Part shown: positions 50,767 through 59,623 of the stretch, in pieces
Position numbering within the stretch: the first letter of the stretch is position 1
Layout of the letters: each line of letters starts with the position of its first letter
Assembly: GCA_016700415.1 (NCBI GenBank)
Contig: CP065018.1
Span: 2,238,001-2,302,000, forward strand
Direction: 5' to 3'
Length of the DNA: 64,000 bases
Source of the DNA: Flavobacteriales bacterium
GTDB lineage: Bacteria; Bacteroidota; Bacteroidia; Flavobacteriales_F; PHOS-HE28
Translations under genes and position numbers: made by a program
The notes under the pieces: generated by a model
Told to the model about the DNA's origin: nothing
Seen by the model: only the letters and a program-made list of their open reading frames with translations
The model's database searches: none

Positions 50767-51691
50767 GGGGAGCGAACGGTCGGACCGTTGAGTAATATGC
50801 CTTGTCTCTTTTCAACCGTCCTGCGGTAAAGGGCCAAAGCAGCACGAACACCACCATGGCCACCGGTGACAACAGCCAAATGGCGGCGTTAAGATAGCAC
50901 CTGAACACGGGCACCCATGCGGAACGGGCACGGGAACCCTTCGGCCCGCGCGCCTTGATGAAGGGCGCCCACTTGGAGAAAATGGCGTTGCCGCGCTTGT
51001 CGATCACCATCAGCACGGCGCGGATCCGCACCGCCCCCAAGGCCAGCAGCTCGTTCTGCAGCCCTTGGAACGACGGCCCCAGCAGCGCCCGCCGGATCGG
51101 TGTGCCGAAGCGTGCCGAATCCTCAATGTCCTTTTCATCCACGCCCGGTTTGGGGAATATGCCCAAGTAGCGGCTCTTCTTCCCACTGAACATCCAATGC
51201 GCGATGGTGATCACACTGATGTGGTTGATGTGCCGGTCCACCAGTGCAATGTGCCCGACATGCACGGCCTTCACCGCCTCCAACCGGGCTTTCAGCTTTT
51301 CCTGGGCCATCAACCACATGTTGCGGCAGGCCACCAAGGTCACCACCGGCGTCTCCCGGAACAGCTCCTTGGCCACGGGGTGCATCAGGAAGGAGTTCAC
51401 CGGGATGGCCGGTGTGAGGAACCAGACCTGGTAGCCGAGAATGATGAGGTCATATCGTTGGTGAAGCAGTGCATCGTCACCGAGATCCAGCGCACAGGGC
51501 TCCTGTAAATGGGTTTCCGGGAAGGTGTCGAAGAACTCCTTCGCGGCCCAGGGGAACGGGAATGCGGGTTCCGGCCGGATGCGGTAGTGGAACAGCACAA
51601 CGCCCTCACCGACCAATGTTCCGCAGACCCGGTCGAGGATCTCCGTGAGCTGGCCCGATTGGGAGTAATGCAATACCAACACTTTCTTCAT
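50759..51691 (-). CDS. darA: dialkylresorcinol condensing enzyme DarA
   Basis: This 310-aa protein has a flavodoxin-like N-terminus (MKKVLVLHYSQSGQLTEILD) and a hydrophobic helix near the C-terminus (WLLSPVAMVVFVLLWPF). It matches the DarA family of Bacteroidota flexirubin loci, which works with DarB to cyclise and aromatise the resorcinol. Its mechanism is not fully settled. The ATG at 51691 is used; a TTG at 51712 adds unconserved residues. It overlaps the acyltransferase gene by 4 nt. Confidence 0.88.
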   Translation of the reverse strand: MKKVLVLHYSQSGQLTEILDRVCGTLVGEGVVLFHYRIRPEPAFPFPWAAKEFFDTFPETHLQEPCALDLGDDALLHQRYDLIILGYQVWFLTPAIPVNSFLMHPVAKELFRETPVVTLVACRNMWLMAQEKLKARLEAVKAVHVGHIALVDRHINHISVITIAHWMFSGKKSRYLGIFPKPGVDEKDIEDSARFGTPIRRALLGPSFQGLQNELLALGAVRIRAVLMVIDKRGNAIFSKWAPFIKARGPKGSRARSAWVPVFRCYLNAAIWLLSPVAMVVFVLLWPFTAGRLKRDKAYYSTVRPFAPHE

Positions 51692-52575
51692 GCCTCTGTG
51701 CCTTGCCCCCAAAAGTCAAAATAATTGAACCACTGCAGGGGATACTTACGCACCATGCCTTCGAGGTCTTTCACATACTTTCCCAGCAGGTCCATCGCAT
51801 CACCGCGCACCACGTCGGCCTGGCGCGCATAGAGGTGATAGTGCCCCTTCGGCTCCTTCATCACATGGACGAACAAGACCTCGGGACGGATGCGTGAGCC
51901 GAGCATGAAGGGCCCTGCCGGGAACCGCGCTTTACGGCCCAGGAAAGGTGCCTCCAAGTACTTCATGCCTGCGGAATATCGGTCGCCAGTGATGCAGATC
52001 AGCTCGTTGGCCGCCAAGGCCTGGCTCATCTCGAACACATGGCCCATGTCCTCCCGGTAGAGAATGAATTTCACATTGGACTTTTTGGTGACTTTTTCAA
52101 GGTATTCCTTGATCTCCGAACGCTCACGGTCGTTGGTGAGCAGGTTGATCACCGGCTGTTCCGTAAGGTTCCCCAGAAAGTGCTCCGCGATCTCGAAGTT
52201 GCCAATGTGGGCGCTGATCAGGATGCCGCCCTGCCCTTTCTTCAAAAGTTCCAGGATCCGCTCCACGCCATCCATGTGGAACGTGAAGCGGTCCTGCATC
52301 CCGGAGGAGATGGCGACCTTGTCGATGATGGACTGGCCGAACGTGAAGTAGCTCCAATAGACCGAGGTGGCACTATGTACCGCCGAGCGGCCAAGCCCAT
52401 GCCTGAAATATCGGTAGGTGCTGCGGGTGCTTGCCGGGGAGAAGAGGCAGTAGTAGAAGGCGACAAAGACAAGCAGGCCGTATGCCGAATTAATGCCGAA
52501 GGTGTGCATCAGCCACACGAAGATCCGATGACCGGTCACCGTTCCCTTGGATCGGCCTTGCCACTCCTCGGCCAT
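51688..52575 (-). CDS. LpxL/HtrB-like acyltransferase
   Basis: This 295-aa inner-membrane-associated protein of the lipid A biosynthesis acyltransferase family has a hydrophobic segment at about 30-45 and the catalytic HxxxxE in SAHIGNFEIAEHF (His123, Glu128). It uses acyl-ACP donors. In aryl-polyene loci such enzymes may attach the polyene to a lipid or anchor. The ATG at 52575 is preferred over the GTG at 52587. Confidence 0.87.
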   Translation of the reverse strand: MAEEWQGRSKGTVTGHRIFVWLMHTFGINSAYGLLVFVAFYYCLFSPASTRSTYRYFRHGLGRSAVHSATSVYWSYFTFGQSIIDKVAISSGMQDRFTFHMDGVERILELLKKGQGGILISAHIGNFEIAEHFLGNLTEQPVINLLTNDRERSEIKEYLEKVTKKSNVKFILYREDMGHVFEMSQALAANELICITGDRYSAGMKYLEAPFLGRKARFPAGPFMLGSRIRPEVLFVHVMKEPKGHYHLYARQADVVRGDAMDLLGKYVKDLEGMVRKYPLQWFNYFDFWGQGTEA

Positions 52576-52592
52576 CTTGGGCGTCACGGCCC

Positions 52593-52835
52593 TTAGGCCA
52601 ATTTTCTTTCGATCAGCCCATAGAGATCCTGCAGGGTCTTCACCCCCACGAAGTCCTCGCCCACGAGCTTCACGCCGAAACTGTCCTCCACGGCGACCAC
52701 AAGATCGACCAGGTCCAGACTGTCCAGCTCCAACGTCTCCCTCAGGTCCGCATCGGGCTTCAACTGGCCCGGCTCCACCTCGAACTCCTCGATCAGGAAT
52801 TTGTCTACGTTCTTCGCTATTTCTGCCTTATCCAT
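52593..52835 (-). CDS. acyl carrier protein
   Basis: This 80-aa ACP has the site ELDSLDLVDLVVAVE with Ser39 and is closer to the classical ACP pattern than the carrier at 42913. It overlaps the upstream ketosynthase gene by 8 nt, suggesting the two work together. Confidence 0.93.
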   Translation of the reverse strand: MDKAEIAKNVDKFLIEEFEVEPGQLKPDADLRETLELDSLDLVDLVVAVEDSFGVKLVGEDFVGVKTLQDLYGLIERKLA

Positions 52836-54069
52836 GCGCGTGCATCCCTTTCAATACCAAGGCGGAATTTGTGCCACCGAAGCCAAAGGAATTGGACAAA
52901 ATTACGTCGATGTCCTTTAATATGGTTGATCGCACCAAGCGCAGCCTTTCCGAATCCTCGTCGGTATGCTCCAAATTGATGTTGGGTGCCACGAAGGAAT
53001 GCTGCATCATCAGCAGGGAGTACACTACTTCGCTGGCCCCGGCCATCCAGCATTCATGGCCGGTCATGCTCTTGGTGGAACTCACGAGCGGCCCCTTGTC
53101 GCCGAAGATGCTGAAGATGGCCTTGGCCTCATTGGCGTCACCAAGGGGGGTGGAGGTGGCGTGGGCATTGATATAATCCACCTGTGCGGGGTCCATGCCC
53201 GCCTGTTCCAGGGCCATGCGCATGGCCCGCGCAGGACCCTCCGCATTGGGGGTTGAGATGTGGTCGCCATTGGAAGAGAAGCCGTAACCCACCAGTTCGG
53301 CCAATATGGGCGCGCCCCTCTCCATGGCGGACTCATAGCTTTCGAGTATCAGGGTCGCGGCACCTCCACTGGGGATCAGCCCATCGCGGTCTCGGTCGAA
53401 GGGCCTACAGGCCTTGGCGGGGTCCTTATCGTTCACCGAGAACACGCCAAGACCGTCAAAGCTGCCCATGGCGAACTCGTTCACCTCCTGCGCGCCCCCG
53501 GCGATCACCATTTTCTGGAGGCCGTTCTTGATCAACAGGTAGGCCATGCCCAGCGCATGGGAGCCACTGGCGCATGCGGCCGAGATGGTGCTGTTGATGC
53601 CCCTGAGCCTGTATATGGTGCTGAGGTTCATGGTCACCGTGGAGTTCATGGCCTTGAAGATGGCCCCCGATCCCACAAGGCTTGTATCCTTCTTTTCCCT
53701 CACCTTATCCCACGATTCGATCACCGACTTCGCCGTGCTGTCGTTCCCGAACAGGATGCCGACCTCATTGCGGTCCAGATATTCCTGATCGATCCGGGCA
53801 TTGGCCAAGGCCTCCTGGGTGCTCATGAAGGCGTATGCGGTCTCCTCGCCCATGCTCACCCGCTGCCTGCGCGAAAGAAACGGCTTCAGGTCCGGCTCAT
53901 CCACCATGCCGGTGAGGCACGATCGGTAGCCGTAGTCCTCCCGGGCTGCGTCGCGGACAATGCCCGAGCGCCCGGCCATCAAGGACTCCTTCACCTCCGC
54001 AAGGTCCTTACCGATGCAGGACCAGATACCCATGCCGGTGATCACTACCCTGTGCATGCCCTGTGCCAT
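52828..54069 (-). CDS. beta-ketoacyl-ACP synthase (KAS I/II type)
   Basis: This 413-aa condensing enzyme has Cys166 in TISAACASGSHAL, His303 in INAHATSTPLGD (Ala in place of the usual Gly) and Lys333/His338 in STKSMTGHECWMAGA. It closely resembles FabB/FabF. Placed between fabG and an ACP, it is the most FAS-like module in the locus. The ATG at 54069 overlaps the fabG stop (TGATG); a GTG at 54072 is possible. Confidence 0.92.
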   Translation of the reverse strand: MAQGMHRVVITGMGIWSCIGKDLAEVKESLMAGRSGIVRDAAREDYGYRSCLTGMVDEPDLKPFLSRRQRVSMGEETAYAFMSTQEALANARIDQEYLDRNEVGILFGNDSTAKSVIESWDKVREKKDTSLVGSGAIFKAMNSTVTMNLSTIYRLRGINSTISAACASGSHALGMAYLLIKNGLQKMVIAGGAQEVNEFAMGSFDGLGVFSVNDKDPAKACRPFDRDRDGLIPSGGAATLILESYESAMERGAPILAELVGYGFSSNGDHISTPNAEGPARAMRMALEQAGMDPAQVDYINAHATSTPLGDANEAKAIFSIFGDKGPLVSSTKSMTGHECWMAGASEVVYSLLMMQHSFVAPNINLEHTDEDSERLRLVRSTILKDIDVILSNSFGFGGTNSALVLKGMHAHG

Positions 54070-54818
54070 CACGAATAGATACCGCCGTTGATGTTGATGA
54101 CCTCACCGGTGATGTATGAGGCCTTGGGCGAAGCGAGGAAGGACACCAAGTGCGCCACTTCCTCCGCAGTACCGAAGCGGTTGGCCGGCACGAGTTTTTT
54201 CAGGTTGGCCTCGTCCAGGTCCTTGGTCATGTCCGTGGTGATGAAGCCGGGCGCCACGGCGTTCACGGTGATGTTGCGCTTGGCCACTTCCTGGGCGAGC
54301 GCTTTGGTAGCTGCCACCACCGCTCCTTTTGCTGCTGAATAATTGACCTGGCCGGGCGTTCCTTTCACACCGGACACGGAGGCCATGTTGATGATGCGGC
54401 CGGAGCGACGCACGATCATGTCCTGTATGAGCGCACTGGTCACGTTGAAAAAGCCGTTCAGGCTGGTGTCCAGCACGGTGCTCCATTCCTCCGGCTTCAT
54501 CCACACGAAGAGGTTGTCCTTGGTCACGCCCGCATTGTTCACCACCACCTCGATCACAGCGTCAGGGTGTGCTTCACGCCAGGCGTTCAAGGCCGCGTTG
54601 ACCTGTTCAGCATCGGCCACGTCGAAGTAAATGGTCTCCCCTTGGCCCCCGTCAGCGATGAGCTGTTTCAACACCTCCTCGGCGGCGTCCTTGCCGGACC
54701 GGTAATTCACCAGTATGGCGAATCCGTGGTCGGCCGCCAGCTGCTTGCAGATCGCACGGCCGATGCCGCGCGATCCGCCGGTGACCAGCGCATACTTCGT
54801 CTTTGGACCTTCGCTCAT
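54069..54818 (-). CDS. fabG: 3-oxoacyl-ACP reductase (FabG-like SDR)
   Basis: This 249-aa short-chain dehydrogenase has the NADPH motif TGGSRGIG at 13-20, the NNAG strand, Ser147, Tyr160 and Lys164 (QVNYSAAKGAV), and the C-terminal YITGEVININGG. It reduces 3-ketoacyl-ACP, the step before dehydration in polyene growth. The ATG at 54818 gives the conserved start. It may be pigment-specific rather than the housekeeping FabG. Confidence 0.92.
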   Translation of the reverse strand: MSEGPKTKYALVTGGSRGIGRAICKQLAADHGFAILVNYRSGKDAAEEVLKQLIADGGQGETIYFDVADAEQVNAALNAWREAHPDAVIEVVVNNAGVTKDNLFVWMKPEEWSTVLDTSLNGFFNVTSALIQDMIVRRSGRIINMASVSGVKGTPGQVNYSAAKGAVVAATKALAQEVAKRNITVNAVAPGFITTDMTKDLDEANLKKLVPANRFGTAEEVAHLVSFLASPKASYITGEVININGGIYS

Positions 54819-54843
54819 ATCTTGTCGATCAAGTACGGGGAGC

Positions 54844-55971
54844 TCACTTGCTGAACACCTCCGCGTTCTGGTACCAGTGCCCGCCGATGGGTTCCCCCTT
54901 CTCATTGATGTAGCCCCAATCCTTGCCCTTACGCACACGGGCGACACCATCGATGAAGCCCTTGTCCGCCAGCATGGACTTGAAGTTGAGCGTGGCACCG
55001 ACACTGATCACATACTCCGCAGGAAGCACCATTACCCCTGAGGTGTTGATGAAGCCCCACAATTTATTCACCTTCACAGGGGCCAGCCCGTTGTCGCCGA
55101 ACACCTCGGCGTCCGCATAATTGAAAGGGATCACCAGTTTACCCTCCATGTTGATATAGCCCCAAAGGTCACCGCTCGATACCGGGGCCAGGCCCTTGTT
55201 GAAGGCGCGCACCTTCTTCCATTGCGGCTGGATCACCCATTCGCCCTTGGTATTGATGAAGCCCCAACTATCCCCCTTCATGGCGTAAGTGAGGTCCGAA
55301 CCATCATGGAATTCCCAGATCTTGTCCACGCCGGGCAAGGGCTTGAACTCGCCTTTCACCAGGAGCCCGTTCGTTTCGCCCCTTGTCGCGACCATGCCCT
55401 TGGGATCATAGCTGGACAGTTTGTCGTACTCGGCGGGGATGGTCACCTTCCCCTGCTTGTCCAACATGCCCCATTTGCCGTTCTGCTCGAACTTGGCCTG
55501 TCCATTGTGGAAGTCCTTGATCTCCTGGTACGTGGGCTCGATGATCGGCTTGCCATCCGTTCCCAGCATGCCCACTTTGTCGCCCGTTTTGTAGAGCGCG
55601 ACTCCTTCCTGGAAGTCATAGTACTTTTCCGCAGGTGGCACGGGGAGGGTCTTGTCGGCCTTGTCGACGTATTTCCAGGTGTCGCCGTCGAGCACCATGG
55701 CATAGCCGGAATCAAATCCTTTGACGCGTTTGTACCTCGGCTGGATCAACCAGTTCCCCGTCCCGTCGACGAAGCCCCACAGGTCGCCCCTCAGCACTGC
55801 TGCCGTGCCATTTGTGAAATCGCCGCACTTCTCGAACTGGGGCTTGATCACTTGGTTGCCGGAATGATCGATATAGCCCCACAGGTCGTTCTGCCTAACG
55901 CGTGCGAGTTCCTGCGCTTGGAGGCTTCCGCACATCAGGAGCAGAAGCAGTGGCGTCATTGATAATTTCAT
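54844..55971 (-). CDS. secreted WG-repeat protein
   Basis: This 375-aa protein has a signal peptide (ending MCGSLQAQ) and about eight WG beta-repeats. These are short units with a W-G pair followed by a hydrophobic strand and P, for example LWGYIDHSGNQVIKPQFEKC and LWGYINMEGKLVIPFNYADA. WG repeats are carbohydrate- or peptide-binding-like but poorly understood. It lies between fabG and the ammonia-lyase with gaps of 25 and 62 nt, so it is in the operon or just inside its start. Confidence 0.85.
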   Translation of the reverse strand: MKLSMTPLLLLLMCGSLQAQELARVRQNDLWGYIDHSGNQVIKPQFEKCGDFTNGTAAVLRGDLWGFVDGTGNWLIQPRYKRVKGFDSGYAMVLDGDTWKYVDKADKTLPVPPAEKYYDFQEGVALYKTGDKVGMLGTDGKPIIEPTYQEIKDFHNGQAKFEQNGKWGMLDKQGKVTIPAEYDKLSSYDPKGMVATRGETNGLLVKGEFKPLPGVDKIWEFHDGSDLTYAMKGDSWGFINTKGEWVIQPQWKKVRAFNKGLAPVSSGDLWGYINMEGKLVIPFNYADAEVFGDNGLAPVKVNKLWGFINTSGVMVLPAEYVISVGATLNFKSMLADKGFIDGVARVRKGKDWGYINEKGEPIGGHWYQNAEVFSK

Positions 55972-56033
55972 GGTGCAATGGAGGGATTGGTGCGAGTAAA
56001 AATAGTGATCTTGATGGAAGTGGCACCGCAGCA

Positions 56034-57584
56034 CTATGCTGAGGCGGCGGCAAGGGAGGGTATGGGCGACCGCAGGACCAGCTCCTTCACCGCTTGAATG
56101 TCCGGCTGCAACACCCGGTCCTGGACCACGGGGGCGAAGACCTTGCGTACCTCGTCATACATCCTGCCCGTTGCAGAAGAGACCTTGTCCCGGAGCTTCA
56201 ATTGATCGATCGCTTGGACGATGCTCATGAGCTCGATGGCGAGCACCTCCATGGAATTCCCGATGACCCGTTGGGTGGCCAATGCTGAATTGGTGCCCAT
56301 GCTCACAATGTCCTGGTTGTCGTTGTTGCAAGGGATGCTGTGCGTGGAAAGCGGGGTGGCCAACGCCTGATTTTCAGCCGTGGTGCTGGTGGCGGTGAAC
56401 TGTGCGCCCTGAAGCCCGAAGTTCACGCCCAGCTCGCCCAAGTTCACGAAGGGTGCGAGGACCTGATTGAGGCCCGGGTTCATCAGGTAGTTCAGCTGGC
56501 GTTCGGAAAGCATGCTGAGCTTGGTGACGGCGATTCGCAGCTTGTCCATTTCCAGCGATACATAATCGCCATGGAAGTTGCCACCGTGCCACACCTGTTT
56601 TTCATCCGGGTCCACAATGGGGTTGTCATTGGCGGAATTGACCTCCTCCTCCAGAATGCGCTCGGTCCATTGCAATGTGTCCAGCACCGGCCCCAGGATC
56701 TGCGGCACGCAACGGAGGGAATAGTATTCCTGCACCTTTTCCGGAAAAACCGTCAGGTCGCCTTGCGGCACGTACAGATGGTGCTCACGCTTCCTCACCA
56801 ATTTACTGTCCGCCAAGTGCTCGCGCATCAGTGCCGCCACCAACCGCTGGCCCGCATGCCGCTTGCTTTCGTTCAAGCCTTTGGAAAGATGGTCGTCATA
56901 TGCCTCCACGATCTCATTGATCGCGGAGGAGGCCTTGATCATCCAATGGACCAGCTGCCGGGCGTGGAACACGTTGAGCATGCCGATACCGGTCATCACC
57001 GAGGTGCCGTTCATCAGCGCCAATCCCTCCCTCAGCATCACCGAGATGGGCTTCAGCCCAAGCTCCGCGAAGACCTCTTGCGTCGGCCGCCGCTCACCCT
57101 TGTAGGTCACTTCCCCCTCGCCGATCAGCGCCAACGCGATATGCGCCAATTGCACCAGATCGCCACTGGCACCCACGCCACCGTGCGCGTACACCACGGG
57201 CGTGACCCCTTCATTGATCATCCGCGCCAACAGTTCCACCACGGAGACATGCACCCCGGAACGCCCCAGGCACAAGGTGTTCAAGCGGGCCAGCATGGCC
57301 GCCCTCACCGCCTGTAAGGAGATCATCTCCCCCGCTCCCGTGCAATGGCTGCGGATCAAATTGTACTGCAGCTCGGTCTTCCTGTCCTCCGGGATGCGGT
57401 ACTGCGCCATGGGGCCGAAACCCGTGTTGACCCCGTAGATCACCTTGTTCTCCGCAAAGGCGGATAAAAACTCGAAACTGATCCGCACCCGTGTCAGTAC
57501 CGCTGCCGATATTTGCACGGATCCCCCCTCTACGATGACCTTTTGAAAGTCATGCGTTCCCAAATTCCCGTTAAGTTCGATCAT
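56034..57584 (-). CDS. aromatic amino acid ammonia-lyase, probable tyrosine ammonia-lyase
   Basis: This 516-aa member of the HAL/PAL/TAL family forms the MIO prosthetic group from Ala139-Ser140-Gly141 (GGVGASGDL). The catalytic Tyr50 is in KVIYGVNTGFGPMAQYRI and the selectivity loop reads LQYNLIRSH (79-80). This loop and much of the rest closely follow the Flavobacterium johnsoniae TAL as I remember it, not typical HutH. TAL turns L-tyrosine into p-coumarate, the flexirubin starter. No hut genes are nearby. It is the first gene of the minus-strand run. Confidence 0.88.
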   Translation of the reverse strand: MIELNGNLGTHDFQKVIVEGGSVQISAAVLTRVRISFEFLSAFAENKVIYGVNTGFGPMAQYRIPEDRKTELQYNLIRSHCTGAGEMISLQAVRAAMLARLNTLCLGRSGVHVSVVELLARMINEGVTPVVYAHGGVGASGDLVQLAHIALALIGEGEVTYKGERRPTQEVFAELGLKPISVMLREGLALMNGTSVMTGIGMLNVFHARQLVHWMIKASSAINEIVEAYDDHLSKGLNESKRHAGQRLVAALMREHLADSKLVRKREHHLYVPQGDLTVFPEKVQEYYSLRCVPQILGPVLDTLQWTERILEEEVNSANDNPIVDPDEKQVWHGGNFHGDYVSLEMDKLRIAVTKLSMLSERQLNYLMNPGLNQVLAPFVNLGELGVNFGLQGAQFTATSTTAENQALATPLSTHSIPCNNDNQDIVSMGTNSALATQRVIGNSMEVLAIELMSIVQAIDQLKLRDKVSSATGRMYDEVRKVFAPVVQDRVLQPDIQAVKELVLRSPIPSLAAASA

Positions 57585-57642
57585 TGATGTATGGTGGTCC
57601 GGAGCAAGGAATGCAAATATGCCCGGGGACCAAAGAAGGAGG

Positions 57643-57650
57643 CAAATGTA
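57643..57650 (-). promoter_or_regulatory. candidate -7 promoter element TACATTTG for the pigment operon
   Basis: On the minus strand TACATTTG fits the Bacteroidota -7 consensus TAnnTTTG at every base. A TTTTG lies 16 nt upstream (near 57667-57671), close to where a -33 TTTG is expected. It is 58 nt before the ammonia-lyase ATG, in the 90-nt region shared with the divergent halogenase-like gene. Confidence 0.5.
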
Positions 57651-57674
57651 AATTAACAACCTGAAGCAAAAGCC

Positions 57675-58931
57675 ATGAAAGACACGGACGTATTGATCAT
57701 CGGGGCGGGCCCGGCCGGTTCCGTCGCAGCTGCCTATCTGCATGCCAACAATGTGCGCACCCATGTAGTGGAAAAACGCCACTTCCCGCGGTATGTCATC
57801 GGGGAAAGCCTATTGCCGCGGTCCATGGAGCATTTCGAGGCCACCGGCCTGCTACCTTGTTTGGAGGCCCGTGGCTTCGAGGTGAAGACAGGGGCCCGCT
57901 TTGTCCGGGACGGGGTGGTGTGCCTGTTCGACTTCAGCCAGAAACACAGCAAGGGATGGGACTGGACGTGGCAGGTGCCGCGTGCGGAGTTCGACAAGGT
58001 CTTGATCGACGAGGTGGCCAGCCGGGGCGTTCCCGTTGATTTCGGCCAGGAGGTGGTCGAGGTGGTCTTCGATGCCGACGGCTCCTCCACGGTCACGCTG
58101 AAGGATGAGAGCGGTACCATCTCCGTCATCAAGGCGGGGCGCATCCTCGATTGCAGCGGCAACGCCCGGATGGTGGGCCACGCGCTCGGGCTGGACGCCC
58201 CGGCTGGCATCGAACAGCACACCTCCATCTTCGGCCATGTGCAGGACGTGCGGCGCGATTCGGACCCGAACCCGCGCCTGATCAGTTTTGACATTTTCGA
58301 CGACGACACGTGGATGTGGTCGATCCCCTTCTCCAACGGGGTCAGCAGCGTGGGCTTCGTAGGGCTTGCGGCACGGATGGACGCGATGAAGGGAAGCCCT
58401 GCAGCCCGAATGGCGGAGCTCCTGGGCCATTCCGAAATGTTCCGCGACCGCTATCAGGGACTGGAGTTCATCGAGGGACCTTACGAGGCGAAGAGCTATT
58501 CCCACGGAATGACCAAGCTTTACGGGAAGGGCTTTGTGCTCGCGGGCAACAGCGCCGCCTTCCTGGACCCCATCTTTTCCTCCGGCGTGGCGTTTGCCAC
58601 GGAATCCTCGCTATTGGCGGCCCGCCTCATCCATCGGGAAATGCAGGGTGAGGCCGTGGATTGGGAGGTCGAGTACGCCCAGTACATCAAGGACGGGGTT
58701 TCCGTCTTCAAGACCTACGTACAGGAGTGGTACACCGGGAACCTGCAAAAGCTGTTCTTCCACCGGCCGGAGAATCCGGAGGTGAAAAGGCAGATCTGCG
58801 CCGTGCTGGCCGGTTATGTATGGGACCGAACCAATCCGTTCGTTACCAAGCATGACCGGATCGTGAAGAACCTGGCCCATTTGATCGACATGGAAAAGGC
58901 GACTTCGTCGGCGGAGGGGCCAGAAGCCTAA
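57675..58931 (+). CDS. flavin-dependent halogenase-like oxidoreductase
   Basis: This 418-aa FAD enzyme has GAGPAG at 10-15 and FPRYVIGESLLP at 37-48. It carries two halogenase hallmarks: WMWSIP at 213-218 (the WxWxIP motif) and FLDPIFSSG at 296-304 (the FxxPxxSxG motif). Lys71 in FEVKTGARF is a candidate for the catalytic lysine. Some natural flexirubins are chlorinated, so ring halogenation is plausible; a hydroxylase-like or reductase role remains possible. It diverges from the ammonia-lyase gene across 90 nt. Confidence 0.75.
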   Translation: MKDTDVLIIGAGPAGSVAAAYLHANNVRTHVVEKRHFPRYVIGESLLPRSMEHFEATGLLPCLEARGFEVKTGARFVRDGVVCLFDFSQKHSKGWDWTWQVPRAEFDKVLIDEVASRGVPVDFGQEVVEVVFDADGSSTVTLKDESGTISVIKAGRILDCSGNARMVGHALGLDAPAGIEQHTSIFGHVQDVRRDSDPNPRLISFDIFDDDTWMWSIPFSNGVSSVGFVGLAARMDAMKGSPAARMAELLGHSEMFRDRYQGLEFIEGPYEAKSYSHGMTKLYGKGFVLAGNSAAFLDPIFSSGVAFATESSLLAARLIHREMQGEAVDWEVEYAQYIKDGVSVFKTYVQEWYTGNLQKLFFHRPENPEVKRQICAVLAGYVWDRTNPFVTKHDRIVKNLAHLIDMEKATSSAEGPEA

Positions 58932-59043
58932 AATTGCCGGGAGGCCCCGAAAATAAAGGAGATCAGCGCAGGGTGACCGTTCGCAGGCGGCCATCCAGCG
59001 CCCAGCTTCCGCCCTACTTTGCCGGGCGGATCCCGGATCTCCT

Positions 59044-59051
59044 TACATTTG
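59044..59051 (+). promoter_or_regulatory. candidate -7 promoter element TACATTTG
   Basis: TACATTTG matches TAnnTTTG exactly and lies 37 nt before the DUF177 gene. A TTTG at 59018-59021 is 22 nt upstream, slightly far for a -33 element. It would drive the DUF177-rpmF-plsX-fabH operon. Confidence 0.45.
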
Positions 59052-59088
59052 CCGGTCCTTTCCGGAAAAAGGAGGCTCCTTTCCGCCT

Positions 59089-59601
59089 ATGGAAGCATTG
59101 TCCGAACATACCATACTCTTCAGTGGCCTGAACGACGGCACGCACGAATATGACTTCGTGCTGGGCCCGGATTTCTTCACGGCCACGGGCGTGGAGGAAT
59201 TCCTCGGCGGTGAGGCGGCAGTACATGTGACCTTGGAGAAGAGCAGCCACCTGCTGGTGACGCTGATCCACGTGGACGGCCATATCGACATGCTGTGTGA
59301 CCATTGCAACGCGCCGATGCAGCAGCCGATCAACGGCGACCAGCGCCAGATCTTCAAGCTCACGGGCGAGGACGAGACCGATGACGGCGAGCTGGTGAGC
59401 ATCGACCCGAGCGCCCACGAGATCAACCTGACGCACTACATCTTCGAGTGCATCAGCCTGCACCTGCCCATCCGCCATGTCCACCCTGCCGGGCAATGCG
59501 ACCCTGAGGTGGAAGGCGCCTTGGAAAAAGTACAAATACACGAGTCCGTGCCAGACCCGCGCTGGGCCGTGCTGAAAGACCTCAAGAAAAAGAGCGCTTG
59601 A
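59089..59601 (+). CDS. DUF177 (YceD) family protein
   Basis: This 170-aa protein of the YceD family is linked to 23S rRNA accumulation in other bacteria. It has the family C-x-x-C (CDHCNAPM) and the downstream block DPSAHEINLTHYIFECISLHLPI. It lies 22 nt upstream of rpmF, the standard conserved order. Confidence 0.9.
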   Translation: MEALSEHTILFSGLNDGTHEYDFVLGPDFFTATGVEEFLGGEAAVHVTLEKSSHLLVTLIHVDGHIDMLCDHCNAPMQQPINGDQRQIFKLTGEDETDDGELVSIDPSAHEINLTHYIFECISLHLPIRHVHPAGQCDPEVEGALEKVQIHESVPDPRWAVLKDLKKKSA

Positions 59602-59623
59602 ACGCATTCCATTCCCCTAGACC

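Noticed and set aside
56034..57584. Histidine ammonia-lyase (HutH) of histidine breakdown
   Set aside because: No other hut genes are nearby, the protein opens the pigment run, and its substrate loop and flanks follow the flavobacterial tyrosine ammonia-lyase pattern.
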